Shown here: positions 10,262-22,300 of the stretch, piece after piece | Layout of the letters: each line of letters begins with the position of its first letter | Numbering within the stretch: position 1 is the first letter of the stretch | NCBI GenBank assembly: GCA_026119935.1 | Contig: JALRMH010000028.1 | Span: forward strand, 124,001 to 188,000 | DNA from: Endothia cerciana | Lineage: Eukaryota; Ascomycota; Sordariomycetes; Diaporthales; Cryphonectriaceae | Reading direction: 5' to 3' | Length of the DNA: 64,000 nt | Position numbers and translations under genes: made by a program | The notes under the pieces: model-generated | Told to the model about the DNA's origin: nothing | Seen by the model: only the letters and a program-made list of their open reading frames with translations | Databases searched by the model: none

Positions 10262-11124
10262 AGGGGGTATAGGGGGCAGATGAGTCTGTGGACATGCTTC
10301 GCGTACGGATCGGCGCGATGAGTGCTCTTGGATAGTGGAGCTGGGTATACTACCCGGTTGGGCGTCTCGCTCAAGTCTCCTTCCTTCATCAAGAGGGGGG
10401 GGGGGGGCGCTCATACACACAGGTTCTCTGTTCTGGCGCGCCCTGAGACGAGAGCGGATCGTAGGGTGAGAGCAGAACAGCTATTGAAATTTCATTGCTT
10501 CATACCCATCTGCAAAATTACATACCGGTCCTATCAGGCATCCTTTTTTGTGCGATCCGGTTCCCAGCTCCGCCCGTCCTCCATCCGTTACATGAAGACG
10601 TGTCGCCGCCGGCGCGGCCTCGAACATGAACCTCGGTTGTCCAGCCATGCCATTCCGACCAGCCAACCAAGGTGGGAGCACCCCGTCACCGACCATTTCA
10701 GGTCTAACGAATAGTAATACATAAGTACGTGTACAGGCTCAAGAATTCGAGGCATCGTCCTTTGCGCCCTTGTCGAGACAGCTCCGACTTCTGGTTTTCT
10801 GGTTGCTTTTGAATTTTGGTATCATTGGTATCAAATGTGGGTGGCTTTTGGGGATGTCTTGCCCAACCTGCTCGTCAACTCCTGATTCCCTTGAGCTCTG
10901 GATGAAGAGCTGTACCCTCGAAAACCACCTGTTCTGATAGACGCCGGATGCGAGCACTGAAAATAATGCAGAAGGAACGACGGCCATCAAATTAAATCAA
11001 TGCAAATCCATCTCCGAACCCCGTTGGAATCCGGCAAAACCATTCTCATACGCCATTCTAGTGTAAACAGGGCAAAAATGTAAAAACGGGAAGAAACGAC
11101 GGGCCATGAGCTGATGAGTCGCCT
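10262..11124. other. Convergent intergenic region
   Basis: It lies between the stop codons of the enoyl-CoA hydratase-family gene (+) and KCS1 (-) and holds both 3' UTRs. It contains a run of 13 G at 10395-10407. No gene is seen. Confidence 0.5.
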
Positions 11125-14100
11125 TTACTCGCTCGCTGGCTCATCGTCCGATACGTCCATCTGGGCATCGTAGTCAAGGTTGCGCTGAGCAGCCGGCAGA
11201 CCCAATTCAGCGCGAGTGTCCTGCTGGATTTTGAGGAAGTATCTGCGCAGGCTGCGCAACCCCTTCAGAAAACCCCGGTCAGGCTCGTCGGGGTGTTGTG
11301 GGGGACAGGGCTTGTCCTTGGCCAGATCCTGAGGCGTTAGGCTGTTGGCGAAATCTGCGATCTTGAAATCGATCTCGCCCTTGTTCTTTCGCCTGCGAAC
11401 GTGGTTGACGTCCTCAGTATCGGTCGCAAAGTCGGTTGTCGAATCCTCGATCGCAGTGTCGTTATTGTCTTGATCGGATTGGTCACCGTCATATGTGACG
11501 AGGAGGCTCGCAGCATAGAAACGGTAGCCGCGTAGTCTACGCGCGATCACCTCTAGCTTGCTAAGTTTCTGCAGGATTGTGGGGATATGTCGGAGGATAC
11601 TGGCACGGTCATTGCCGTCAAAGAGGAAGCGTGTAAGTGCCTCCTGGAACTCCTGGCCGGCTTTTAGCCTGCGACCATAATATTTGTCCCTGAAGACGTA
11701 TTGTTCCGTCTTGGCATCCCAGACCTGCAGCCCGCAGACTCGCACACCGAGCTCCTTGGATGTTGTTTGAGCACACTTGCGTTGCTGCGACTTCTGCTTC
11801 TTAAGGCTGGCCTCCACACCATACTGCCTTGTGCCCATTTTGAGATCCATTATGCAAGGCTTCTTCATCCCCGCAGTCAAGTCTTCCAGGAGCAGGAAGT
11901 ACGAGACTCGAGAATCACGCTGAGTCTGAGCCTCTTTCGGGTTGACTGGCCTGAGGATTCTCTTAAATCCATTTGTCGGGCTCGTTGCCAATGACGGAGC
12001 AGTAGATGGATAATTTGAAAGAGCCATGGACAGCTCCACGTCCTTTGGCTCAGCGGCGCCGTTGAAGCTCTGAGCGGGTGGCGTTTGGAGTGTCTCCATC
12101 CTCGGGGGAGGCTCACTCACGTCCTCGTGGTCGCCCTTGTAACCTGCTTCATCAGGCTCTTCCCAGTAGCGCAGGTCGCCCCGTGAATCGGATACATCCT
12201 TAGGTCTTCTTCGCAGAGCACTGCCTGAGTGTCGCCGTTTCTTGCGTTGTGGTGTCATGACTTCGCTCAGAATGTCTGGCTCGGGAGCACTAGTACCCGT
12301 GACATCACTGGGATCACTGCCACCCGTCTCACAAGACAAAGTTGACAGACCCAGGTCACTCTGAGTTTTCTGGTGAGCGCGCGATGGCATACTGGGGCTA
12401 GCGTCTGGCTGAGACGCCTGAGCCGGACCGTCATCTGCCCTTGTCATACTCGCGTCAGAGCTTGCAGGACGCATAAGCCGATCGAGCGTCTTCCTTGGGA
12501 TCGTACGCTGGTAAGCTTTTTTATGTCTCTGAACGCTGATAGGTTGCTTCAAGAAGGCATCACTGAAGACCTCATGGCGAAGTTTCTTGTTCACCACTGT
12601 CGTGCCCCAGCTATTAGCATGCCGGTCCTCCAATGTTGGCCGCGCGGATACTTCAGAAGAGGCCGATCCATTGTTCAGCTGGTGTGAGGCCGGAAGAGAC
12701 ACTGAAGAGCTGCGAACACGATCGAGATAGTAGGCTGTCTTCACCGCAGGCTGCAGAAGACTTCGAGGCAGAATGTGTTGATTGTCCAGGAATGTGACTG
12801 TAGGAACCGGCTCTGGAGCCGACTGCATGGACTGGCTGATAAGTCTGGGTTGCGAATTCGACTGTGAAGCGTTTTCGTTCTTGGGCAAAGCCACATCCTG
12901 AGCTGAGGACCCATTTGTCTCTGTTGTGCCCTGTTCCAGCGGCTCAATCTTCTTGCGATCCGGGGTAGCATTTACGTCCCTCTTGATCGTAGATTTCCGG
13001 CGAGACTGCTTAGAAAAGGTGACGTTGAGCACGCCAATATATCTGCGCCATGATCAGTATCGTGTCAAACGCTCAGGGCGGCGATAGCTCTTCGTCCGCC
13101 CGAGGGAGGCCGGGGGGTGGGGGCGAAATACCTTGGCAAAAAGGGTAAAAGATCTCTGTGGTGCTTTTCAATTTGCTCATAGAACTCATTTTCCCGATTA
13201 TTGAGCTGCTTGCATACAGCTCGTTTAGAAAACCTCCAGAGCGTCGTGTGACCCCCAACCTGATGACGATAAGGAACAAGCTCTATGGCATCAAGAGGTT
13301 CATTCGCGCCCAACTGGTGGTCATGAACATGATCTCCGTAACCCGGAGAGACAACTTGTGAGAGCTGGGATTGAGCCTCTCGGGCGGGATCATGTTCGAT
13401 GGAAGCAGAGGCTTCAGGCATCGGCTGGTGCTGTGCCTCCTCGCCGATGACGAGTTGCCCGGACTCAAGGGTCTGGTCGTCAGCGTTTGTTGCTTGATCT
13501 TCCCTCGGGACCTCAGGCGCAGCCGGCTCGTCGGCTTCTGGCTCATCAGCTTTGACCAGCCAAGACGATGGGTGGTCACTTCTAGGAGGTAGTTTGGCAG
13601 GAGCATGGAAGTCTGCTTCTGCTTCGTCTGAGCCCTCAGGGACACCTTGCGGCCCTTTGTGAGGCACGAAGACGGCGGACGAAATCTTCTCTTCTCCTGA
13701 CAGTTCACCCTCCTCAACAGCGGTATCACTCATACCCTCTTGTCCACCATCGTCCCGCTTCGGCACAGCAGGGCTCTCGATTCCTGGTGATCTTGACGTC
13801 CGAGACTGCGCCTCGAATGGGGGAGGCGACTCGGTATGCTTCCGATGTCCAAGGCGAATCTGAAAGTAGTCCAACGGTTCTTTACCCTCGCGCTGAGGCT
13901 CAACTGCTGCTGGAGGAAGTGGAAGAGTCCTCGTGCGCTTCAGGCGTCCTGGAACGTCGCCCGCGGGATGAGGGGAGGGCTGCAGGCTCTTGGCTTGATC
14001 ATCACCGTGAGCAGGTTCATCATAAAAGACATCGTCTGTTGCCGAAAGCTTGTCTTTGGGTCCAAGCCGCGAATCTCTCCTCTTCAATTTCTCCTCTGGC

Positions 14101-15278
14101 AACCCCTCCTTGAAGAAACGTAGACTATGGCTTGCTTTACGGCTGCGCGCGTTCGGCTCCACTCCTGCCAGGACCTCTGCAATCGCTTTCTCAACCTGGC
14201 CGTCCTGGGCATTGTTCAGATCCTCCGAACCAATCGACCACGCCTTCTCGGGTCCCATAGACAACCGGTGGTCAGGCTTACGAGGCCGCGTTGGGGACCG
14301 TGGCTCTGTCGCAGTACTGGGGTCGGCTTTTCCATTGGGCTGAGCGGTGTCTCGATCCGAGGTCATCGTCACAGTGGTGGTTGGGGCTGTCGATGTATCA
14401 GAGTATGTCCGACTGGCGAACGCGAGGCCCTTGAGCTTGGCGTCCCTATCGATGCGCTCTAGAGACTCGCCCCTATCGCTTGATCGAAGGAGATCCCTTT
14501 GGTTCCCAAACCGTGGCGCGACATCTCTGATGTCTGAGGCGTCAAGGGTACGAGATAACACGGTGTCGACAGCTCGAGATGGGAGGGAGACGGTCGAGAC
14601 AGCTGCGGTGGCAGCCATAGCAATCGCCCGTGGGGAGGCTCTTGGTGTTAGAGAACTTCCATCGTCGTCTCCGTATGGCGGGGAGTTGTTGGTGGTGGGT
14701 TTCTGCGTCCTTGTGTCGCTGCCGGGGCCGCTGAGGTCTTGGTTCGGGCGACCACCGGTCCGGGGGTCGCACGAGGGATGTTGCAAGCGAGGGCTGGGAT
14801 GAGGCGGGTCGGGAGACTGGCCAGTGACAGGAGGAGGGATGCCACGGGCTTCTGCGAGTTGCTGTGTCAGCAGGGAGGGCCCATTGGGCCTTTTCGGAAC
14901 GGTAGAGGCAGAGGCAGAGGCAGAGGCAGAGGCAGAGGCAGTGATAGAAGCAGAGGTAGGTCCCCTGGGCCATTTATCATTGAGATCTGGTGCGACATAT
15001 TTCTCGGTGCTAGGTACAGGGGTAGCCGGGGTCGACAGTACTCCTGCTCTGGCCTGTTCCCCAGATGCGGGCAGCTTCACTCCGTCAGGGGCATGATGAG
15101 GAACGGGACCAGCCACGCGGGATGGTGCGCTGGAGGGCGAAGGCCGCCGTTCCTGATCATGCAGCTGCTCGTCCCCTTGCTCCGGCACTGTTGCTGGTAC
15201 CGGTACAGGCTCCTCGGTGTTCTGAGGTGGGCTCATCGGTACCGATAGTGCGGCATCTCCAGGCGTAGAGGGCGACAT
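11125..15278 (-). CDS. KCS1: Inositol hexakisphosphate kinase (Kcs1-type IP6K)
   Basis: Exon 1 is 15278-13132 and exon 2 is 13042-11125; the 89-nt intron has a GTATTT donor, a CTGAT branch-like motif and a GCAG end. The product is 1354 residues. Splicing restores the conserved run LLPFLPRYIGVLNVTF, which spans the junction. Upstream is QVGGHTTLWRFSKRAVCKQL, and the catalytic inositol-polyphosphate-kinase signature PCIMDLKMG (PxxxDxKxG) is at residues 1111-1119. ASLLVTYDGD and ADFANS precede the C-terminal DRGFLKGLRSL helix. The family makes the pyrophosphate IP7 from IP6 and affects phosphate sensing, vacuole and telomere biology. The long N-terminal half is disordered and carries a Ser-Ala dipeptide repeat encoded by (GCAGAG)n at 14901-14942. 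Confidence 0.92.
14901..14942. repeat. In-frame hexanucleotide repeat in KCS1
   Basis: About seven near-perfect copies of GGCAGA on the plus strand encode alternating Ser-Ala on the minus strand, in the disordered N-terminal part of Kcs1. Hexanucleotide units keep the reading frame when they expand or contract. Confidence 0.85.
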
Positions 15279-18200
15279 GTGGTGAACATTGGTTGCGAGT
15301 GGGAGGAGCCTCGAGAGGGTGTGTGGGTGGGATGATTGGCATCCGTCGCGCCAGGGAGAGAGGGAGGAGACGAATCAGGTCCTGGCCCCTCCTGCACTGT
15401 ACTGTACCGTCCTGAGAGCCCTTTGGGGAGGGGGGGGTGGCTGCAGAGGAAGGAGGGAGGATGAGGAGAGGATACACGCCGAGGCCTTCGCAAGGTGTAT
15501 CAGGTACGACGTCTCTAGCACTACCTGGGTGAGTAGTTCATGCCTACCATCCGCTCGTGTACCGTGGTCAGCGACGAGGTGGGCAGAGCGTAGGAGATTC
15601 TGGGCGTGTTGTGTTGTGGGAGTCGGTGTGCAAGGCAGGACAGGCAGTTGGGGGGTGCAGAGAAATGTGAGAGGTGGGAGACGGAATGTTTCGTCTACGG
15701 AACCCCGTGCCCAGGCTAGCAGAGCCCAAATGTATGATGAGATAAGAAGAAACCCCCGACTGATTGCTCTTTTTGACGTGCGCAGGGATGTTCCCCCTCC
15801 ACATTTGCCATCCGCTTAGGTGCGAAAAGTGGAGGGGCCGCTGTGAGCCGCTGCCGCTGTGCGGGAACAGGGCCAACAAATGTCGATCCAGCCCCCCTAA
15901 TCCCCATCGAAAACACCCTAGCTTCCGCCGTACGCAGCACCGGAAACAGCATAATGATCCTCACTGGGGACCACGTGGGCATGGTGGGTGGTGGGTTCTC
16001 GAGTGTCCATCTCGGAAGGTTCGTCAGCCCTACTCTCCTGGAAGATTTGATCCTTGCTGCCTCCCAGCTTGCCTTGCAACCTCGTTAACTCCCAGCGATC
16101 CTGGGGACCTCGACACCTCCGCCTCACCCTGCTTCTTGCCTCGTCAAGACCACCCAGCAGACCGAGGAGAGAGCCTTCGATCCTCCACAAGACGGGCCTG
16201 CAAGTGCTCGATTGATCATACTTTCAGGGTCTCGAGCAGTCAGTGATCAACCGGCTTCATGCCCTGAATCACCCACGGTGTCTCGCACAAACCCATGCGT
16301 ATGGCCTCCGTGCGACGGCATGATGACGAGCGTCGATGCCATCATGGCACTACGCCCAGACAGCCAATGCCATCGTGTCGCACAATGACCCAATTTTCTG
16401 TCTTTTGAGATAATGCCAAATTCCGTATGGATCTTGTCAATCCTTGGCCATGGCTCGTTACGAGACGGCAATCAGCCAGGCCTTTCGGGACGGTCAAACT
16501 ACACCGCCCCCCCCCCCCCCTTCACTACCACGTTCTGCCAGCTCTGCCTCTGACAGGCCCGATATCTCGAGTCGTCTCGCACATCCCGCTCAGCCTTGGC
16601 TCAGACTCGGCCTCGTTGCGGGCTGGAATTTGTTCTGTACACCAACACATGTGTCAGACCGGCCAGGGGCTTACATCGTCTTATGTACCGCCAGACTCCA
16701 AGTAGGGGCGCTATGGCGGTCCATTCGCGGGCCGTCTCACTTCTGATCTGTCACTTCTCTCAGACATGACCATTCCCTCAACTGCTTCTTCCGCAGTTCC
16801 AAGGTGGATAAGCAGAAGCTGATTGTATGTTTGGCTCTGCCAAGGATCTCCAGTCTAGTCGACGGTCTCAGACCGTGCGTCTCCTGGAGAATCAGAGATC
16901 CTCTCTCCAATCCCTCAAAAACGTGCCTCTCACACCTCCTCGCATTCATCACAATGCCATCGGCGCCCGTCGCTTTCGTCAGCCCCGGTTTTCAAATTTC
17001 AGCCAGACCCCTGTTGCATTCTTCACCCGAGCCAGTCCTCGCCGAGCCATCATCGTCCGAACTTTGTCCAAGATGAACAGACCCGCGGAGGGCACCTCCC
17101 ACCCCGAGGACAAATACGGCATGTGACTCTGGCGCAAGTCTCAGAGCTGAACATCGACCTGTGCCTTCAGCGCTGCCGTCGGGACCACTTACGGGGGGCC
17201 ATGGATCCTGCCCGGGGGGACTTCGGACCCAGGACGACGGGCCTCTCACCCCGGACGCAAGGATGGAAACAGTCGGCACCTTCTTTTCTTCCTTGTGGAA
17301 CCCGCGTGGGCCGAACCGTTGGGCCAGCATTACTTGCAGCCCTGCCTCTGGCGTACACAAGGCTATCCAGCGCGCTTGTTCCAGTCTAAGTGGGCGGTCC
17401 TACACACCATATCAAGTCCACATGCAACCTTTTCGAGGTCGCAGTGCTCCCCTATACGCTAGACCGCGCGGGATGATAGACATGATACCAAGCCATCCTG
17501 TCATGTCGCAATTACAAGTTGTTCCTTCGACTACTGTATTGGAGGACGACGAAAGAGGGTGCCACGTTGAGCCAAGATCAGCCACACTGCCGAGCTTCCG
17601 TGATGGTTGGAAGGGTGGCAGCGTTAGTGGCCCATGAGGCTCGTCGACAACCCTAGTGCTAGGCACCGGACATGGCGTTACAATGACCCTCAGCTTGGGA
17701 GCACCTGTACTATGTACAGTAGTGCAACCCCTTGAGCCCCATCTTGAGTGGTGCGCCATACACATCCCACGGAGCACGTGGGTGGGGCCTCTACGGACTT
17801 CAACACGGCCTGTCGTGGCATTCTGAGACGCCCTGTTGTCTGACGGCTTGGCCAGCGCAGTCCCCGGCATCTGCTTTCACGTGGACCACACCAAGTCTCT
17901 AAATCTACGCCCAGGCCACGGACTCAAGCAGAACAGCATGTCACACCACAAAGTGAATACGTGTACGAGTAGATCCCTCGTCCTACGGCCCCTCTCTCAT
18001 CCTACCAAAACCTCCGGAGAGATCTTGTGTGGAAAGGCCATATGCTTCGTAGGCCGCCACCCGTGAATTCCACGGCCACAGGAGACTTCGAGCATCGTCC
18101 CGAGAATAAGACGCCACGAATGGCTGATGGATGGGAGTCTCACCGCCTCATGCTTACCATCCCCTATACTTCGGTACCAAAGACCCTACGTAGAGGTAAT

Positions 18201-19340
18201 CTCGGACATCTTACGCTACTTGCATACATCACTTGCGGTGCCTACCAGTCTGCTTGCCTAGCAGGTGGTGAGGACAGGAGATATCATTCCTGAAAGTCTC
18301 AATGAACTGCCCCTTGGGGCAGCATGTTCGTTACCTGGTAAGGACGGTCCCACGGGATTCCCTGAAGTCCCAATCGTCTAAATAGCCTTCAGTTCATTGG
18401 AGGAGCCTGAATCGCACTCCCGGTCGTGATGCGCACAGAAACTCCGTAACCCCGTCTCCGCTCCCTGCTCAGGCACCCAAGATGATCTACCAGGACACTC
18501 CCCAGGGGCCCTTGTCAGCCAACAAGCTACGGCACGCTGACTGCCCGCCGGTGCACACTCGACCGTGGTCCGCCGTCCCGTTCCTGCATGCCAAACCCAC
18601 CGGGCCTACCCATAGTATCAGCTTTTTGTCTGCCCCTAGCCCGGGCGGCGGAGCCTGACCGCTTACATGTCCTGCACGAAGAAGACAGGAGGATGTCCTG
18701 TTCTTGGCATCTAGGCCTGGACGGGGAGAGGAGCATCGAAGGGGGGAAATCTGCTGCAGCTGGGCACAAGTATGTATGACGAATCGAGGGGGACTGGAAA
18801 TCCGTGGTCCCGTCAGGCCGTGCGTCTACCGGAGCCCAGAAAGCACGTGCTTTTGCAATTGGGCATCCCATCGGAGCAGGGTGACTCGGCGGTGTCTCAA
18901 ATCGCTAGGATTTTGATCATTGCACTACCTGCTCTGGTACAGCTGCTTGCGTCGTCTGCGCGTCATATCAGGAGAGGAACGCAGAAGTATCTGGGCAGGG
19001 TCGAAGGTGGATCTGGTTTTCTCGTTGCGTTGTCCTGTCATCGGCTTGCAGAAAGAGATTACAGACTCTTAGGACAGTACACAAGTCAAAGGTCAACTTG
19101 AGAGACGTCCCACCTGTGGTAGACATCTGTCTATTCTGGCCCAAAGTGGATCCCTCAGCAAACGTTCATACCAGTCAACACCAAGTCCTCCTCCAGGAGG
19201 GGTACAGCCACACACTCATGGATATGATACCTAGTGCTCCTTCAAAAACCACATACACAGGAACCGCGATTACCCTGGCCTTCAAGCTAACATTCAGACG
19301 GACACTCAACAGCAGCAGCCTGGCCACCGATGTCTCTACC
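15279..19340. other. 4-kb intergenic region without a supported gene
   Basis: It lies between the KCS1 start and the 3' end of the next minus-strand gene. Open frames are short (none over about 180 codons), overlap on both strands and show no motif or signal peptide I recognise. There is a run of 14 C at 16507-16520. The first few hundred bases should include the KCS1 promoter and leader. The sequence gives no clear transposon ends. Confidence 0.45.
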
Positions 19341-22300
19341 TCAATCTGCCCAAACGTTGACACTCAATGCCAATATCGGGTCTCCAATATTGTCGAACTG
19401 GCTCGTGGCAGTCTGAGCTTGTGACTGGGCCTGAGCCTTCTGGTCCATGTCGATGTCCATGCTCGTGTTGACACCCCAGGTGTTATCGAGAAAATCATCG
19501 ATGTTGTCGAGGACAGCACTAACGTCATCCATGGGCTCGATATTATCCTCCTCCTCAAGGGGATCCAGTGCCATGGGACTGCTGTTCTTGCCCGTCGACA
19601 AATCAGCATGCTGGACATTGTTGCAGCCGGAAGCCTCGATCAGTTCCAGGTCCTCCCTTGTTGTTTGCGAAGCCTGGATGAAAGCCTCCGCCATGGCATC
19701 TACTTCCTGACTCCCACCTATCTGTTGAGAATCAGAAGGAGGAAGTAGTCTTGGTGTCCTCCGCGGAAGCTGTTTCTTCCGTTGCGATACTATCTTAAAG
19801 TGCTTGGCGAACTTGTGGTCATGATCTGGAAGTTGGCCTGCCTCGCAGGCATTGATATTTAAAGGAGGTGGAGAGGCTGCTCTGCTTGGCGGCCTGGCGA
19901 AGCGGATAGATATCTTCTTGTTGCCCTTTGAATCGTAGTAGGACACATCTTCTTCCACACAGATCTCGCTGCCATCCTTAGAAGCCCCCTCAGCGAGGCT
20001 GATGTCCTCGCCAGGCAATGGAGCGAATGTTACGCGGCGCTTTACCTTTGGGACTGCCGGTGTCTCGAACAGCACACGAGAGCAGGAGGTCGAGCTCTGT
20101 AGGATGCTTGCGCTTGCTGATCGGCGCTTCTTGATCGGAGACAGCTCCATGAAATCCGAAAATTTCTTTACGGATAACGAAAAATCAGGGCTGGGCAGTT
20201 TGTCGCCGAACCAGGGAGTTTGGGGTGTGGTGGAGAAGGCAAGCGCTTCTCCAGCAAGCACGTTCAACTTCGATGAGCTCTCGTTAAGAGTCGTATTGTT
20301 GTCTGGAGTAGGTGGCACGGGCATATCTCTGTTCGCCTTCGCCCACAGGCCCTGAGCCTCTTGTGATTTGATTCTGAGGGCCGCCTCGTCGAGAATGACA
20401 GGATCTTTCGGGGGAGCAGTCGTGGACTTTAAACCAAAACATCCTTCATTCTGCCACGGACTTTGAAGCTGCTGCGGCTCGCTGCTGGCTGAAGTCGCAT
20501 CCGCAACGCCACAATGAAGTGCTGCGTCCACAACATTTACCAGGACCATTGGGTCCTGCAGGACGTTGCTTGTCTCTTTCACCCAGGGACTTTGGCTGCC
20601 CATCGGCTCAAGGCTAGCTGTCGTACCCTCCAGGCCAAGCAGCGAGCTGTCAGCTGGTCGTTGTGGCGGCGGCACGGCTTGATCCATAGTCCCCGTTTGT
20701 ATAACGAAGACTGAGGAGCTTGGTGGATCGTCTGCCAGATGCTCGGTCATGACAGTATCGTCCTTCTCTCGGCCACCCGCCTCCGGCTGTACTGCTTCAT
20801 TATCGCAGGTCATGGTCAACGTGTCAGTATGTCGAGTCTGTGCCTGGTCGTGACGCTCTGGCTCCTCATGAGAGTCTTCAGTAGGGCTTTCTTGATCCGT
20901 ATCCATGTTGATGATGTCTCCCACACTGAGCTGTGAAAGCTTTGTGGCTGGCGCGATTGCAGCCTCTGCCGGCACAGGGCCATGGCTAATATTGCCCGTT
21001 TGTCTAGCGTCGATTTGCGAGGAAGCGCTCATATATGTCGACCATTCCGAATTAGACTCCACTTCTTCCTCCTCAACCAGCCTGATAGTATCTTGCTCCT
21101 GAGCAGGTGTGGTTGTCAAGCCTTGCGTACTGACAAAAGTAGTCCAGTCTGGGTCCTTTGGATCGTCGGGGTCCTGCAAGACCACATCGAAGTTCTCGGT
21201 GTCTGTGCGATCTGGAGGCGGCTGCTCAGAGAGCGCGGACAGATTTTGGGTATCGATATAGGTTGACCACTCCCTATTCGAGGCATCGTGGGCATCGCTG
21301 CCAGCCGATAGCTTCTTTAGGGTTTCAGCAGATAGGTCTTGGGTGTTGACGTAGGTCGACCACTCTAGATTTGAGCCGTCATTGTTACTGCACGAGCCGG
21401 GCTGAGTGGCAGTGCCCTCAGCAATAACGCCGGGCCAGACGCTAGCTTGGGGGTTCCCACGCATCGAGATTGGGGAGAGCTCCTGAGCACACACAAAAGT
21501 CGTGTGATCGGTTTCAGGCCTGGCACAGATCTCATCGGTCCCCGCGATTTGTTGTTTTACAGCCTCGGGCTCCTCCTTGACTCGACTCTCCACCACTAGG
21601 TTTTCCTCGATAACCGGTGATCCACTGCCTACTGCCGCTTTATTGATCAACTCATCGGTGACAATCCTCGCTTCAGCCTCGTCAGCCATGTCGGTCCCTA
21701 CTATGGTCTCATGTACTACGGCTTGTTGGTCACAGGTGTCAGTGGGCAGCTGATCGCCTGAATGTGCTGGGGCAGAGACCAGGTCGCCCTCGGCATGACT
21801 TCTTTCGCGTTCCGTAGTTGACTCCTCCGTTGCAGCCGGAGGAGCTCGAATTTGCAGAGATGGTTGACTCATGTCGGACCCGTCCATCTCGCCCATTGGT
21901 GGGTGCTGGTCATCCGATTGCTGTACCGGAGGACTCCTTTGCTTCGTGTGGTGGAAATGGAAGCTGTCATCTTGTTGACTCGAGACCGCCACCCCCCTTG
22001 CTGCGTCCTTTGCAAGCCTTTCTGCCCAATGCAGACCTAGCCGTTGGGCTGCTGAAAGCTGTGAGTACTGGACCTGCTCGACTTGCGTCTTGTCCCCGGC
22101 GAGGCCTTCATTGATGGAGCTGGACGTGATTCCACCGGTATGTTTCTGCCTCCTGCTAGGAGAGTGGTGAACCAAGCTTTGTGACTTCTCAGCAGAAGAC
22201 CGTGAAGCCTTCCGAGACGGTGTGGTAGATGGCATGGACAGTTCGTCCTCAGACATATCAGGATCATGGTAACGGAATCGTCGCCTCGAGGCCAGAGAGC

